A DNA stretch of 64,000 nucleotides from Anaeromassilibacillus sp001305115 (GCA_042854365.1 AP031437.1:248001-312000); one strand, 5' to 3'. Counted from the stretch's first letter, positions 8,247 through 17,800 are shown. Notes: a model not told the origin generated them from the letters alone. Numbers and translations: made by a program.

Positions 8247-9509
8247 ATGAAATCATTCAAAAAAGTTACTGCTGCTGCGCTGATTTGCGCCCTGCTGATG
8301 AGCATGCCCGGCTTGGGGGCTCTCGCAAGTACGGAACCGGTTGCAACTTTGGAGGAACCGGCCTTAGTGAACACGGACCAAGAACAGAAAAACTATACAT
8401 CTGCGGCGGCTGATTTTTCCATCAAGCTGTTCCAAAACAGTATGGATTCTCAAAAGAATAGCGTGATTTCACCGCTTTCCGTCTATTTGGCGTTGGGGAT
8501 GACGGCAAATGGCGCCAGCCATGAGACCTTAAACCAGTTTGAGTCGGTGCTCGGCGGGGGGAAAGTCAGCCTGGAGGAGATCAACCGCTATAATTCGGAA
8601 TTGATTTATGCACTGCGTTCCAACGATGACCGGAAGCTTCGCATCGCGGATTCCATCTGGTTTGATACGGCAAAGGACCTGACGGTGAATCAATCCTTCC
8701 TGGACAAGAACGCTCAATATTACGGAGCAGGTATTTTCCAGCAGAATTTTAAAGATCCTGCAACCATGGAACAGATCAACGGATGGGTGAGTGATAACAC
8801 AGAAGGAAAAATCCCGGCCATTCTGGACGAGATGGACCAGGATGCGATCATGTACTTAATCAATACGGTCCTGTTCGAAGCAAATTGGATGGTTCCGTAT
8901 AATGAAAGCCAGGTTGCCCCGGGGACCTTCCATGCAGCGTCTGGGGACCAGAATGCGACCTTCATGACCTCAAAAGAGACCTACTTGAAGGACGGCGGCG
9001 CCCAGGGAATGATGAAGTACTTTAAGGATGGGCGGATGGCCTTGACAGCAGTTTTGCCTCCGGCCGGTTTGAGTGCGGAACAGTATGTCAAGTCTTTGAC
9101 AGGGGACAAATGGTTGTCTCTGATGGAGTCGGCTGGTGTGGAGGAAGCAAACAGCCACCTGCCAAAATTCAAATTTGAGTATGAAAAGAAGCTGGCACAG
9201 CCTCTGCAACAGATGGGACTGACCAATGCATTTGATGTGCAAAAAGCAGATTTCACCGAGTTGGGCTCGTATACAAACCGCAATATTTCGGTCAACGAAG
9301 TTCTGCACAAGGCGTTTATTGAAGTCGATGAGGCGGGTGCAAAGGCGGGAGCGGCCACTGCGGTAGAGATGATTGCGCGGATGTCCATGCCGGTTGGGGA
9401 ACCGGTGGAGCTGTGGTTCGACCAGCCGTTTGTCTGTGCGATTGTGGACACGGAGACAAATCTGCCCCTGTTCCTGGGGGTTGTACAGAATCCAACAGCA
9501 GAGGGCTAA
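8247..9509 (+). CDS. Secreted serpin-family protease inhibitor
   Basis: The start is ATG at 8247 after GGAGGAG; an in-frame ATG at 8232 overlaps that site and is less likely. The product is 420 residues, the usual serpin size plus a signal peptide (to about residue 30, LMSMPGLGALA). Serpin signatures run throughout: NSVISPLSVYLALGMTANGA near the N-terminus, YLINTVLFEANW, LPKFKFEYEKKL, and the C-terminal FDQPFVCAIVDTETNLPLFL. The hinge EVDEAGAKAGAATAVEM has the small residues expected of an inhibitory serpin. Aligning it with alpha-1-antitrypsin places Arg at P1 and Met at P1' (IAR/MSMP), which predicts trypsin-like targets. Serpins of gut Firmicutes such as Eubacterium siraeum are known protease inhibitors. 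The partner here is an inference. Confidence 0.93.
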   Translation: MKSFKKVTAAALICALLMSMPGLGALASTEPVATLEEPALVNTDQEQKNYTSAAADFSIKLFQNSMDSQKNSVISPLSVYLALGMTANGASHETLNQFESVLGGGKVSLEEINRYNSELIYALRSNDDRKLRIADSIWFDTAKDLTVNQSFLDKNAQYYGAGIFQQNFKDPATMEQINGWVSDNTEGKIPAILDEMDQDAIMYLINTVLFEANWMVPYNESQVAPGTFHAASGDQNATFMTSKETYLKDGGAQGMMKYFKDGRMALTAVLPPAGLSAEQYVKSLTGDKWLSLMESAGVEEANSHLPKFKFEYEKKLAQPLQQMGLTNAFDVQKADFTELGSYTNRNISVNEVLHKAFIEVDEAGAKAGAATAVEMIARMSMPVGEPVELWFDQPFVCAIVDTETNLPLFLGVVQNPTAEG

Positions 9510-9545
9510 AAAGGGTTCAAACAGACCTGCGGGGAGGCGGAAAAG

Positions 9546-10151
9546 ATGGGGAGAAAAATGGCCGCCGTTCTTTGTGTGGCGCTCTGCACGGTATGGATGA
9601 CCGCATGCGGTGGGCCACAAGCAGGAGGTGTACATCTGAAGGAATCCCGGCAAAATGTATCCGAAAGTAGCACGAACGCATCCGCCTTAAAGGAAGGGTC
9701 AGAATCCGATGCTGTGTTGGGGGAAGTAGTGCTTTCTGAGCAGGAACAGGAGGATCTGGCCGTTGTAAAGGCCATCTTCGACTGGCTCTATCCATTGGAT
9801 GATGCCCTGAACGAAGGGATCGAGTGGATTGCCCTGGATACCACAGAACTAGAGATTTCCGATGTTGTGAAGAAACAGCTTTTCGAATACATTGGGGAAC
9901 AGAGTGGGTTTTCTGTCCGAGAGTCCACTGCGCAGGAGTTAAAGGACGAAGGCTTGCTGGGTGAACAGGGAATCCGTACAGGGATTTTGCTCACAATGTC
10001 CATGCAAGCAGAAGAGGCGGATACCAGGCGCTTTTCCGCAGAAAAATACCGCAGTCCGTTGGGCGCAATCGGGGTAAATGATGGAATTGTGCAACGGGAC
10101 GGAACGGTGTGGAAGATAGACGACAAACAGATCCGGGTATTCATTTCCTGA
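9546..10151 (+). CDS. Small lipoprotein of unknown function
   Basis: This 201-residue protein starts MGRKMAAVLCVALCTVWMTAC. The lipobox (MTAC, Cys at residue 21) indicates a membrane-anchored lipoprotein. The start follows GGGGAGGCGG by about eight bases. After a Ser-rich linker the mature part is acidic and shows no domain I recognise. It is third in the operon with the DUF4349 protein and the serpin (36 bases after the serpin stop), so it may act with them at the surface. A terminator follows at once. Confidence 0.8.
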   Translation: MGRKMAAVLCVALCTVWMTACGGPQAGGVHLKESRQNVSESSTNASALKEGSESDAVLGEVVLSEQEQEDLAVVKAIFDWLYPLDDALNEGIEWIALDTTELEISDVVKKQLFEYIGEQSGFSVRESTAQELKDEGLLGEQGIRTGILLTMSMQAEEADTRRFSAEKYRSPLGAIGVNDGIVQRDGTVWKIDDKQIRVFIS

Positions 10152-10168
10152 GCAATCCTATAGAAACA

Positions 10169-10207
10169 AAAAGGCCATCCGGCACGTATCTGCCGGATGG
10201 CCTTTTA
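10169..10207 (+). terminator. Terminator of the DUF4349–serpin–lipoprotein operon
   Basis: AAAGGCCATCCGGCA and its complement flank a six-base loop and are followed by TTTT. Confidence 0.85.
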
Positions 10208-10413
10208 CGTAGGAACCTGGACTGTATATCACAGCGGTTCGAAAAGGAAAACGGTTTACCCAACAGAAACGAATATACAATCCCCGAGAGATTGACAAAT
10301 GAAAAGATAAAAAATCTTTAAAAGGATTCCGATAGGACAAATGAAAAATAGCGGAAAATACCATTTAATCAATTAAAATAGCAATATAATTTAGACAATC
10401 ACAATTTATTCCA

Positions 10414-10443
10414 TTGACAGACATTTCCATTTTTCGGTATATT
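10414..10443 (+). promoter_or_regulatory. Promoter of the GH31 gene
   Basis: A perfect TTGACA is followed after 18 bases by TATATT, embedded in very A+T-rich DNA. Transcription would start near 10450, giving a leader of about 290 bases before the ATG at 10742. In that leader I see only short weak hairpins and no riboswitch motif I can name. Bases 10208–10413 hold nothing recognisable. Confidence 0.6.
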
Positions 10444-10741
10444 TTACTTAAGTTCTTATTTATTGAAATTTTTTAGAGAGATTGTCACTATTTGATCGAG
10501 TGCGTTGGTTGTAAGCCCCACGACATGCCTTTTTCGATTGGATAGAGATGTCTCGCGTTTTTATGAAAGGAGAGGATGGAGCACTTTTCTAAATGTTGAT
10601 CCAATGGAGGGCTGGATGATCGTGCATCCGGCGTCGAATGAAAATGGAGGCGGTGGGTACTGCCTACGAAAATAGGTGTGGAATGGAAATCTGTGATAAG
10701 ATTCTGCAACCTATAGGTCGTTGAAAAGGAGGAGAAAAGTC

Positions 10742-13700
10742 ATGAAAAGGAATAAGAGCCGGATTGTGAGTCTGGTTCTTTGCGCAGCGATTGTTTTGTC
10801 CGGTGCTCTGCCGGCGACCGCTGCATCCGCAAAGGAAGAGAGCAAACCTGTTGCCGTTCAAATGAATACGCAGGGCTATGCTTCAGAGATTATCGGCAAT
10901 GTGCGTGTACAGGTCCTGTCCCCGACAGTGGTCCGTCTGGAAGAAAAGGGTCCAAAAGGATATGAAGATCGGGAAACTTTCCATGTGACGAATCGTGACA
11001 ATTGGGAAGGGACGGAAGTAACCCGTGAGGAAATGGACGGAAGCGTCATCCTGCGGACAAGCGCGTTTGATATTACGATTCCTTCAGACGCCCAGGACCT
11101 TTCCGGTATCACGATCAGCGATAAGGAAGGACGGTTGCTCTGGAAGTATAAGGGCCTGCCGGGCAGCAAAGTCTATTTACCCGACCCAGGCGAGGACGTT
11201 TTGGCTTGGGAAATGGGAGATAGCCCCCGCATGACCGTGCCGGAGTGGGGCTTCGCACCACAACCGGAAGACAACAGCGAGAATCGGGAAACAAATGGCT
11301 TTGATCAGAGCAACGATGCACCGGATATGTATGTTTTTCTCCCGCAGGGCGACGGCGTACAGCTGCGCAAGGATTTCAACAAGCTGACGGGCCAAACCGA
11401 AATGCTTCCGCTTTCGGCGTTTGGCGCTTGGGATAGCCGTTACTATGCCAACACCGACGAACAGGCTTTGCAGCAGATTAAGGATTATCATGAGACCTAT
11501 CAGGTGCCGTTGGACAACCTCGTCATTGACACGGATTGGAGAAAAGCTTCCAGCGGTACGGGATATGAGATCAATACCGATTTGTTCCCGGACATGGAAG
11601 GTTTTTTGCAGGACGCCCACGACTTGGATGTCAACATTATGTTTAACGACCATCCGGAACCGTCCAAAAACAGCGAGGGACAGCAGAACAATGCGATTAA
11701 TCCCGACGAAGTGAAATTCCGGTATGACAATCTCACGAAGTTGTTGAATATGGGCTTGGACGGATGGTGGTATGACCGCAACTGGTCCACAACCATTGTG
11801 GCGCCGGAAGGATTTACCCATGAGGCAATTGGCGCTTCGGCATATTCGTATGCACAGAAAGCCGTCTATCCGGATCAACGCCTGTTCATGATGAGTAACG
11901 TCGATGGCAGCTCCAACGGCGTTGACATCGGCGCGCCGGATGTAGCGCAGCACCGTTACGGGATTACCTGGACCGGCGACATCGGCGGTCATCAGGAAAC
12001 CTTACAGGATGAGCTGGAATTCACGGTTCAATATGGAGCCATTGGAGGGCTGCCCTACATTTCCTCTGACGTTGGCACGCACCAGACCAGCACCAAGGAT
12101 ATGACCGCAGACGAGTATGTCAAATGGATGCAGTATGGCGCGCTTTCTCCGATCTATCGCCCACACTGCGCATGGGTAGGTTCTGTGGACGAAGGCCGTA
12201 TGCCTTGGTTAAAGGGCGAGGATGCGCTGAACATTATCCGTGATTATGTCAATCTGCGTTATCGCTTGCTCCCGACCTACTATAATCTTTCGCATGAAAA
12301 CTACGAAACCGGCATGCCGCTGGTCAGAAGGCTGGACTTCGAATATCCGGAGTATGAAAGCGCTTCGAGAAATGACCAGTACCTGCTCGGCGAAGACATC
12401 TTGATTGCGCCGACGATCACCACATCGGAAAGCGGCGATCCAGCTGTTCCTTCCGCATGGTTAAAGACTCCAGACGGCGAGCAGGGTCTCAAAGCGGAGT
12501 TCTTTAACAATCTGAACCTGGAAGGCGAGCCGGTTGTTGTCAAGAATGTTCCCAATATCGATTTTGATTGGGGGAAAGAGTCGCCTGCACTCGGTGTAAA
12601 CGAGGAAGGGTTCAGCATTCGCTTCACGGGCACGATCACCATCGGAGACAAGGATGTACAGCTGCAAACCTATAGCGACGATGGTTCCCGCATTTACATC
12701 GACAACGATCTGTTTGTTGACTCCTGGAAAGATCAGGAACCGACGGCAACCACCTCCGAGGGTACCTTGAAGGCTGGACAGACCTACGACATCCGTTTTG
12801 AGTTCTATGATAAGGAGAACGAAGCCGTTTGCAAGATGCAATATGTGCAGGCGGGCGAAAAGGATGAGGCTATTTGTACCAGAACGGTTTGGATTCCAGA
12901 AGGAGAATGGATTGACGCATTCTCTGGCGAGACCATCTATGGCCCGCGCAGCATTGAGGTGGAAGCACCGATCAGTGAGAATCCGATTTATATCAAAAAA
13001 GGTTCCATCCTTCCGTTGGCGGATGAGATGATGTCCACAAAAGAAGGGGATTGGAGTCACCTGACGTTGGATGTCTATCCGTCCACCCGTTATGAGGATT
13101 CGACTACCCTGTATGAGGACGACACCATTTCCAACGATTACACCGAGGGGAAATTCCGTACAACGGAACTTTCCACGAAGTTTGAGGATGGAAAGACCAT
13201 CATCGACATTGGCGCGGCGAAAGGAAGTTTTGACGGCGAGCTGTGCTTTGACAACCGCAGCTGGACCGTTCGGATTCATCAGCCAGAGGGCTGGGGTGAA
13301 CTGAAAAATGTTGCGACATCGGATGGACAGACGCTTGCCTTTACAAAGGTGGAGCAGGACACAGATGCCATGCCTTTGGAAATCGAAGGCGGAGCGGCAG
13401 ACGGAGCAGTCTATGAAGTGGAAGTGTCCGGAAACGTCTATGAAGCTATGCAGCTGGTAGCAGAATTTGAAAATGCAGTGGACCCGGAAGTGCCGGACCT
13501 GGAATATGACGAGGCAAGGGATTACGACAGCTACAAGCAGCCGGTGGACTATACCGTGGATATCACGGAGGATATGCCGTATGTGGTCGACCTGACAACG
13601 TTGGGCAACCTGGACTGGGTACAGCCGAACGTCAATGATTACAGGGAAACCATGAGAAAAAATACAACCACGCCGCAGATTACTTTCCTCAAGCAGAATG

Positions 13701-16132
13701 CCCGCAGTGTGGGAGGATTTGACGACTATTGCACAACCTTTAGTTATTCAGACGGTTTGCCGATTCAGTCGGTAGACGCAACCCGAAACGGTTCGGTTAT
13801 CTTTGATGACAATGCAAGTTTTGAGTTCACCGTACAGGCAACGGAACAGCCCAAACAGCTGATTCTCTTTATCGGTGGATGGAAGAGCGAAGGTAAGTTG
13901 GAGATTTTCGACAAATCCGCAGATACGGAAGTCCAAACCTTTACCTTTAGCGACCCGGAGAAGTCCTATTATCGGAAGGTCACCATCGATATGACTTCTG
14001 AAACCGGAACCGATCTGGTGGTTCGTTACACAAAGACGAGCGGTAGCAATATTACGTTTGCCGCAGCAGCACTTCGCGATCCGAATGCAGAACCAGGCGA
14101 AGAAACCAATAAGGTTGTAGAGCGTGAAGTCGAAGTACTTGACTGGTATCCGGACAAACGCAATCTGACCGAAGAGGGCAACCTAGACTGGATTCACTTG
14201 GGACAGGCAGCGACCTCCAACATCAACCGTAAGAATGTCGCAGAAGAACAGCTCGTTCTGACAAATTCGGCTGATTTGGTCGGATTTAACGATCATAAGA
14301 CGGCATTTACCTGGACAGATGGTACACCGGATAAGGAGGCAACCGACCTGATCACCGGATTGCAGCAGAGTAAACTGGGAAGCGACTTTACCCTCCAGGC
14401 GAAGGCAGGTCCGGAAGAGAAGAAGCTCACCCTCTACATCGGCGGATGGAAGGGGAAAGGAAAACTTACCGTTTACGACGCATCCGGTTTAACAGAAAAT
14501 CAGGTATATGAATTTGGCGATTTGGATACCAACTTCTATCGTACCGTAACCATCGATATGAAGGCAGAGCAAGAGACTACCCTGTATGTACGATATGAGT
14601 TGATTGAACAGAATGGCGGAAATATTTCCTTTGTAGCAGCAACATTGAATGCTCCAGAAGTCGAGCCGGCGGAACACATGCTGACGGTAAGCTATCCGAC
14701 AACGGTGAAGCTGTCGATCGACGGGGAAGAGCAGACGATTGCAAACCTGATCGGCGCATATAAAGACGTCGTAATGGCAAACACGAATCTCGACCTGACC
14801 TTTGAGCCGAGAGTCGAAGGCAGAGAGATCGCAGGCGTGACAGTCAATAGCGAGCCGGTAGAGGCGTTTGATGTCAATGAGTATGTATACAGCCTAGCAA
14901 TGCCGAATGCAGACACCACGATTGAACTGGGCTTCACGATCGTAGATAAAGAAAATCTGCGCGAAGTGATCACAATCGCAGAGAGCGAGAACGTGAAAGC
15001 GCAGGTAGAGGCGGCAGTCCCGTCGGTACAGAAGAAGTACAAGGAAGCGCTGCAGGCAGCGAAAGCGATCGAAGAAAAGAAGACCGCAAGCCAGGACGAG
15101 ATCAACAACGCGATGTTTGAGCTGATCGAGGCATTGCAGTATCTGAGCTTTGCAGCAGGGGACAAGAGCCAGCTGGAAATCCCGATGGAGATTGCAGAGA
15201 GCATCAATCGAGAGAACTTCACGCCGGAGAGCGTAAAGGCGCTGGACGACGCCTACAAGGCGGCAGAGGACCTGATGGATGACGAGGAAGTACTGGAAGC
15301 AGACATCCAGGCAGCGGCAGAAGCGCTGTATGAAGCGCTTGACAACCTGGTCTTCCGTGCAGATAGGACGGATCTGGAAGCTTTGGTAGCAGAAGGCAAG
15401 AAAATTGTAGAGAATGCTTCGAAGTACATCCAGGATGAAACATGGGCTACCTTTAAAACCGTCCTGGGCGATGCAGAAACTCTGTTGGAAAATGACAATG
15501 CAACCCAGGAGGCAGTGGACGAGAAGGCCGAAGAACTGCTCAATGCGATTACAGCACTGCGTATGATCCCGAACAAGGACGCTTTGAAAGATCTGATTGG
15601 AAAAGCAGAGGCAGTGAACACCAGCAAGTACACAGCAAAGAGCGTGGCAGCGATGCAGAAGGCATTGAGCAACGCAAAGGTTGTGTTGAACAATGAGGCA
15701 GCGACCGAAGAAGAGGTCAAGAGTGCAGTAGAAGCATTGGAAGCAAGCATCCAGAACCTGGAGACAAAGACGACGACAGCGAAGAAGAGCGGCTCCACAT
15801 CGAGAAATGTAAGCAACACATATGGAGCAGCGGGTGTGGTTTCCGCAAGCCAGAGTGCAGTGGCAAGTGTGCGCAGCGATGCGGCAAATGCCATCACGCT
15901 GAACAGAGGAAGCATGTACACCTTCAAGATGACCGTGGTCAATGGAAATGGACTGGCGCCGAGCTTCACAGTGGGCAACGGAAGCGTTCTGAAGACGCAG
16001 TTTGTGTCCCAGATCGGCAATGACTACTACTACAGAGTTTATGCAGTTGGCACACCGGGCCAGAGCACAGGTGTTTACACCACCCTACCGGGCCAGGATG
16101 CGAAGCTGCATTGCGAGGTAGCCATTGGCTGA
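10742..16132 (+). CDS. Giant secreted GH31 glycosidase with PA14, tandem beta-sandwich, FIVAR and shared C-terminal domain
   Basis: ATG at 10742 follows AAGGAGGAG; the product is 1796 residues. Domains in order: signal peptide (1–31); GH31 N-terminal beta domain (to about 200); GH31 barrel (about 215–560) with predicted nucleophile D345 in GWWYDRNW and acid/base D413 in TWTGDIGG; a PA14 domain inserted near 580–700 (LKAEFFNNL...YSDDGSRIYID); the GH31 C-terminal sandwich; two homologous beta-sandwich repeats (about 950–1125 and 1135–1305) each with a LILFIGGWK- or LTLYIGGWK-type strand; then the tail from about 1310. The tail has a small beta-domain, four FIVAR-like helical repeats and an 80-residue terminal domain. 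The barrel, with NDHPEPS after the first strand, resembles the GH31 subgroup that includes alpha-N-acetylgalactosaminidases acting on O-glycans. That substrate is an inference. There is no LPXTG motif. Confidence 0.9.
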   Translation: MKRNKSRIVSLVLCAAIVLSGALPATAASAKEESKPVAVQMNTQGYASEIIGNVRVQVLSPTVVRLEEKGPKGYEDRETFHVTNRDNWEGTEVTREEMDGSVILRTSAFDITIPSDAQDLSGITISDKEGRLLWKYKGLPGSKVYLPDPGEDVLAWEMGDSPRMTVPEWGFAPQPEDNSENRETNGFDQSNDAPDMYVFLPQGDGVQLRKDFNKLTGQTEMLPLSAFGAWDSRYYANTDEQALQQIKDYHETYQVPLDNLVIDTDWRKASSGTGYEINTDLFPDMEGFLQDAHDLDVNIMFNDHPEPSKNSEGQQNNAINPDEVKFRYDNLTKLLNMGLDGWWYDRNWSTTIVAPEGFTHEAIGASAYSYAQKAVYPDQRLFMMSNVDGSSNGVDIGAPDVAQHRYGITWTGDIGGHQETLQDELEFTVQYGAIGGLPYISSDVGTHQTSTKDMTADEYVKWMQYGALSPIYRPHCAWVGSVDEGRMPWLKGEDALNIIRDYVNLRYRLLPTYYNLSHENYETGMPLVRRLDFEYPEYESASRNDQYLLGEDILIAPTITTSESGDPAVPSAWLKTPDGEQGLKAEFFNNLNLEGEPVVVKNVPNIDFDWGKESPALGVNEEGFSIRFTGTITIGDKDVQLQTYSDDGSRIYIDNDLFVDSWKDQEPTATTSEGTLKAGQTYDIRFEFYDKENEAVCKMQYVQAGEKDEAICTRTVWIPEGEWIDAFSGETIYGPRSIEVEAPISENPIYIKKGSILPLADEMMSTKEGDWSHLTLDVYPSTRYEDSTTLYEDDTISNDYTEGKFRTTELSTKFEDGKTIIDIGAAKGSFDGELCFDNRSWTVRIHQPEGWGELKNVATSDGQTLAFTKVEQDTDAMPLEIEGGAADGAVYEVEVSGNVYEAMQLVAEFENAVDPEVPDLEYDEARDYDSYKQPVDYTVDITEDMPYVVDLTTLGNLDWVQPNVNDYRETMRKNTTTPQITFLKQNARSVGGFDDYCTTFSYSDGLPIQSVDATRNGSVIFDDNASFEFTVQATEQPKQLILFIGGWKSEGKLEIFDKSADTEVQTFTFSDPEKSYYRKVTIDMTSETGTDLVVRYTKTSGSNITFAAAALRDPNAEPGEETNKVVEREVEVLDWYPDKRNLTEEGNLDWIHLGQAATSNINRKNVAEEQLVLTNSADLVGFNDHKTAFTWTDGTPDKEATDLITGLQQSKLGSDFTLQAKAGPEEKKLTLYIGGWKGKGKLTVYDASGLTENQVYEFGDLDTNFYRTVTIDMKAEQETTLYVRYELIEQNGGNISFVAATLNAPEVEPAEHMLTVSYPTTVKLSIDGEEQTIANLIGAYKDVVMANTNLDLTFEPRVEGREIAGVTVNSEPVEAFDVNEYVYSLAMPNADTTIELGFTIVDKENLREVITIAESENVKAQVEAAVPSVQKKYKEALQAAKAIEEKKTASQDEINNAMFELIEALQYLSFAAGDKSQLEIPMEIAESINRENFTPESVKALDDAYKAAEDLMDDEEVLEADIQAAAEALYEALDNLVFRADRTDLEALVAEGKKIVENASKYIQDETWATFKTVLGDAETLLENDNATQEAVDEKAEELLNAITALRMIPNKDALKDLIGKAEAVNTSKYTAKSVAAMQKALSNAKVVLNNEAATEEEVKSAVEALEASIQNLETKTTTAKKSGSTSRNVSNTYGAAGVVSASQSAVASVRSDAANAITLNRGSMYTFKMTVVNGNGLAPSFTVGNGSVLKTQFVSQIGNDYYYRVYAVGTPGQSTGVYTTLPGQDAKLHCEVAIG

Positions 16133-17108
16133 ACGCCGGGCAATTTGTATAAGGTATAAACGTGTACATATTCGATCAAGCACCCGGCAGCCGATAGCAG
16201 AAAGTTTGCGTAGGAGACGCCGTAGGCGCGGAAGACGCTGTGCGTCCACCGGGCCAGAGCACAGGTGTTTACACCACCCTGCCGGGTCAGGATGCGAAAC
16301 TACATTGCACGGTAGCCATTGGCTGAATGCTGGGGGGCGTGCAAAAGACACAAGCCATTTAATTGGGCAACCGTTGACGGAGGTGCACTTTTGCAGGAAA
16401 CGCCGAAGGTTCGAAAGGCGCTGTGTACCCACAGGAGCATGGCCCAGCCATCCTTGGTGGACATCTTAGTAAATTGAGCGAAGGGAGCCCCTTTCGCAAA
16501 GAGCAGAATCCCCGCTCCGGGAAACCGGAGCGGGGGTTTTGCTGCTTTGAGACTTTGTGTACTTGGGATATAAGTGAAAGATAAAATGTATGGGGATTTC
16601 CAAAAGGAAGCAAAAGATTGCAGGCCAAAAGGCGCTGTGGTCCGCCGGACCAGAGCACAGGCGTTTACACCACCCTGCCGGACCAGAATGCGAAGCTGCA
16701 TTGCACGGTAACCATTGGCTGAACGCCGGGCAATTTGTGTAAGGTATAAACGTGTACTATTCGATCAAGTACCCGGCAGCCGATAGCAGAAAGCTTGTGT
16801 AGGAGACACCGCAGGCGCGGAAGACGCTGTGGTCCGCCGTGCCAGAGCACAGGCGTTTACACCACCCTTCCGGACCAGGATACGAAGCTGCATTGCACGG
16901 TAACCATTGGCTGAACGCCGGGCAATTTGTGTAAGGTATAAACGTGTACGTATTCGATCAAACCCCCGGCAGCCGATAGCAGAAAGCTTGCGTAGGAGAC
17001 GCCGCAGGCGCGGAAGACGCTGTGCGTCCACCGTGCCAGAGCACAGGTGTTTACACCACACTTCCGTGCCAGAATGCGAAGCTGCATTGCAGTGTAGAAA
17101 TTGCGTAA
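16049..17108 (+). repeat. Tandem copies of the GH31 3' end plus its downstream spacer (about 194-bp unit)
   Basis: The unit joins the last 22–24 codons of the GH31 gene (encoding QSTGVYTTLPG...HCTV.IG and the stop) to about 112 bases of downstream DNA. Copy ends fall at 16132 (in the gene), 16326, 16723, 16914 and 17108. Spacing is about 191–194 bases; the one gap of 397 bases equals roughly two units and holds a diverged spacer and a terminator. Each copy keeps the reading frame and stop while differing at several codons: the residue before the first shared Gln is Gly, Asp or Cys (PG, PD, PC). The spacer carries the small palindromes CGCC-GCA-GGCG and GACGC-TGT-GCGTC. No copy has an upstream start, so they are not independent genes. 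Confidence 0.88.
16510..16541 (+). terminator. Terminator inside the 3'-end repeat region
   Basis: CCCCGCTCCGG, GAAA loop and CCGGAGCGGGG are followed by TTTT. It lies 380 bases past the GH31 stop and may be the first effective stop signal for that transcript. Confidence 0.85.
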
Positions 17109-17162
17109 TCTCATAGAAGTGTTTCGAAGCGCTTCAAAGGAGGAATGTTTGATTCCCCTGTA

Positions 17163-17212
17163 AAAAACACCTGGGGTACATTCAAGTTCGAATGTACCCC
17201 AGGTGTTTTGTT
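17163..17212. terminator. Strong bidirectional terminator between the repeat region and the HxlR gene
   Basis: AACACCTGGGGTACATTC pairs with its complement across a five-base loop, with A's on one side and T's on the other. It can end both the GH31 transcript and the minus-strand HxlR gene. Bases 17213–17377 show nothing else. Confidence 0.85.
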
Positions 17213-17377
17213 CTAGAAAAGAACTGGTCAGTTGGCCGTAAAACCATCGGCTAAACTACAAAGGCGAATCGTGCATAAAGAAACGATTTCCCCATGGCAA
17301 ACAGTATTTTCGTGTAGGCCAAAGGATCATGGCTGCAATTAGCGCTGTAGAGCAAATACGGATGGAACCAACTCCTC

Positions 17378-17800
17378 TTATTTGTTGCTCGCTGCCTGCG
17401 TCATCTGACGTTCCCATTCGCATAGGGCAGTCAACGCAGGCAGAAGTGTTTTCCCGGAAGAAGTCAAACAGTATTCGACCTTTGGAGGGATTTCTTGGTA
17501 CTGCTGCCGGTACAATAATCCGTCCAAACAGAGTTCCTTGAGACTTTGGCTGAGCATCATGTCTGTGATGCCCGATACAGCGGACTTAATCTCTCCGTAG
17601 CGGCGGGTCTGCCCATCCCGCAAGGACCACAAAATGCGGATTTTCCATTTTCCGCCAGCAACACGTAAAAAATAAGCGAGCGGCGCCTCAGAGGATGTTT
17701 CTTGGATCTTTTCCTCCTCAAGGGGGGAAACTTCTGTTGATGCGGGTGAAGAAATTGCCCGTTTCACTCGTTTTTTCTTCTTTTCCTTATCCTTTTTCAT
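17378..17800 (-). CDS. HxlR-family winged-helix transcriptional regulator
   Basis: I chose ATG at 17800 because AAAGGAG lies about seven bases upstream; the ATG at 17827 has no site. The product is 140 residues. It starts with a very basic stretch (KKDKEKKKKRVKR) and an acidic linker. An HxlR-type winged helix follows (about 50–135) with the hallmarks GGKWKIRILWSL, RRYGEIKSAVSGI, MLSQSLKELCLDGLL and YCLTSSGKTLLP. HxlR proteins are small DNA-binding regulators, often tuned by redox state or aldehydes. It ends convergent with the GH31 region and lies downstream of the MFS gene, 65 bases away on the same strand, so it may regulate that exporter. Confidence 0.88.
   Translation of the reverse strand: MKKDKEKKKKRVKRAISSPASTEVSPLEEEKIQETSSEAPLAYFLRVAGGKWKIRILWSLRDGQTRRYGEIKSAVSGITDMMLSQSLKELCLDGLLYRQQYQEIPPKVEYCLTSSGKTLLPALTALCEWERQMTQAASNK

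Noticed and set aside
16049..17108. Diversity-generating retroelement template/variable repeats
   Set aside because: There is no reverse transcriptase gene, and the differences between copies are not concentrated at adenines.
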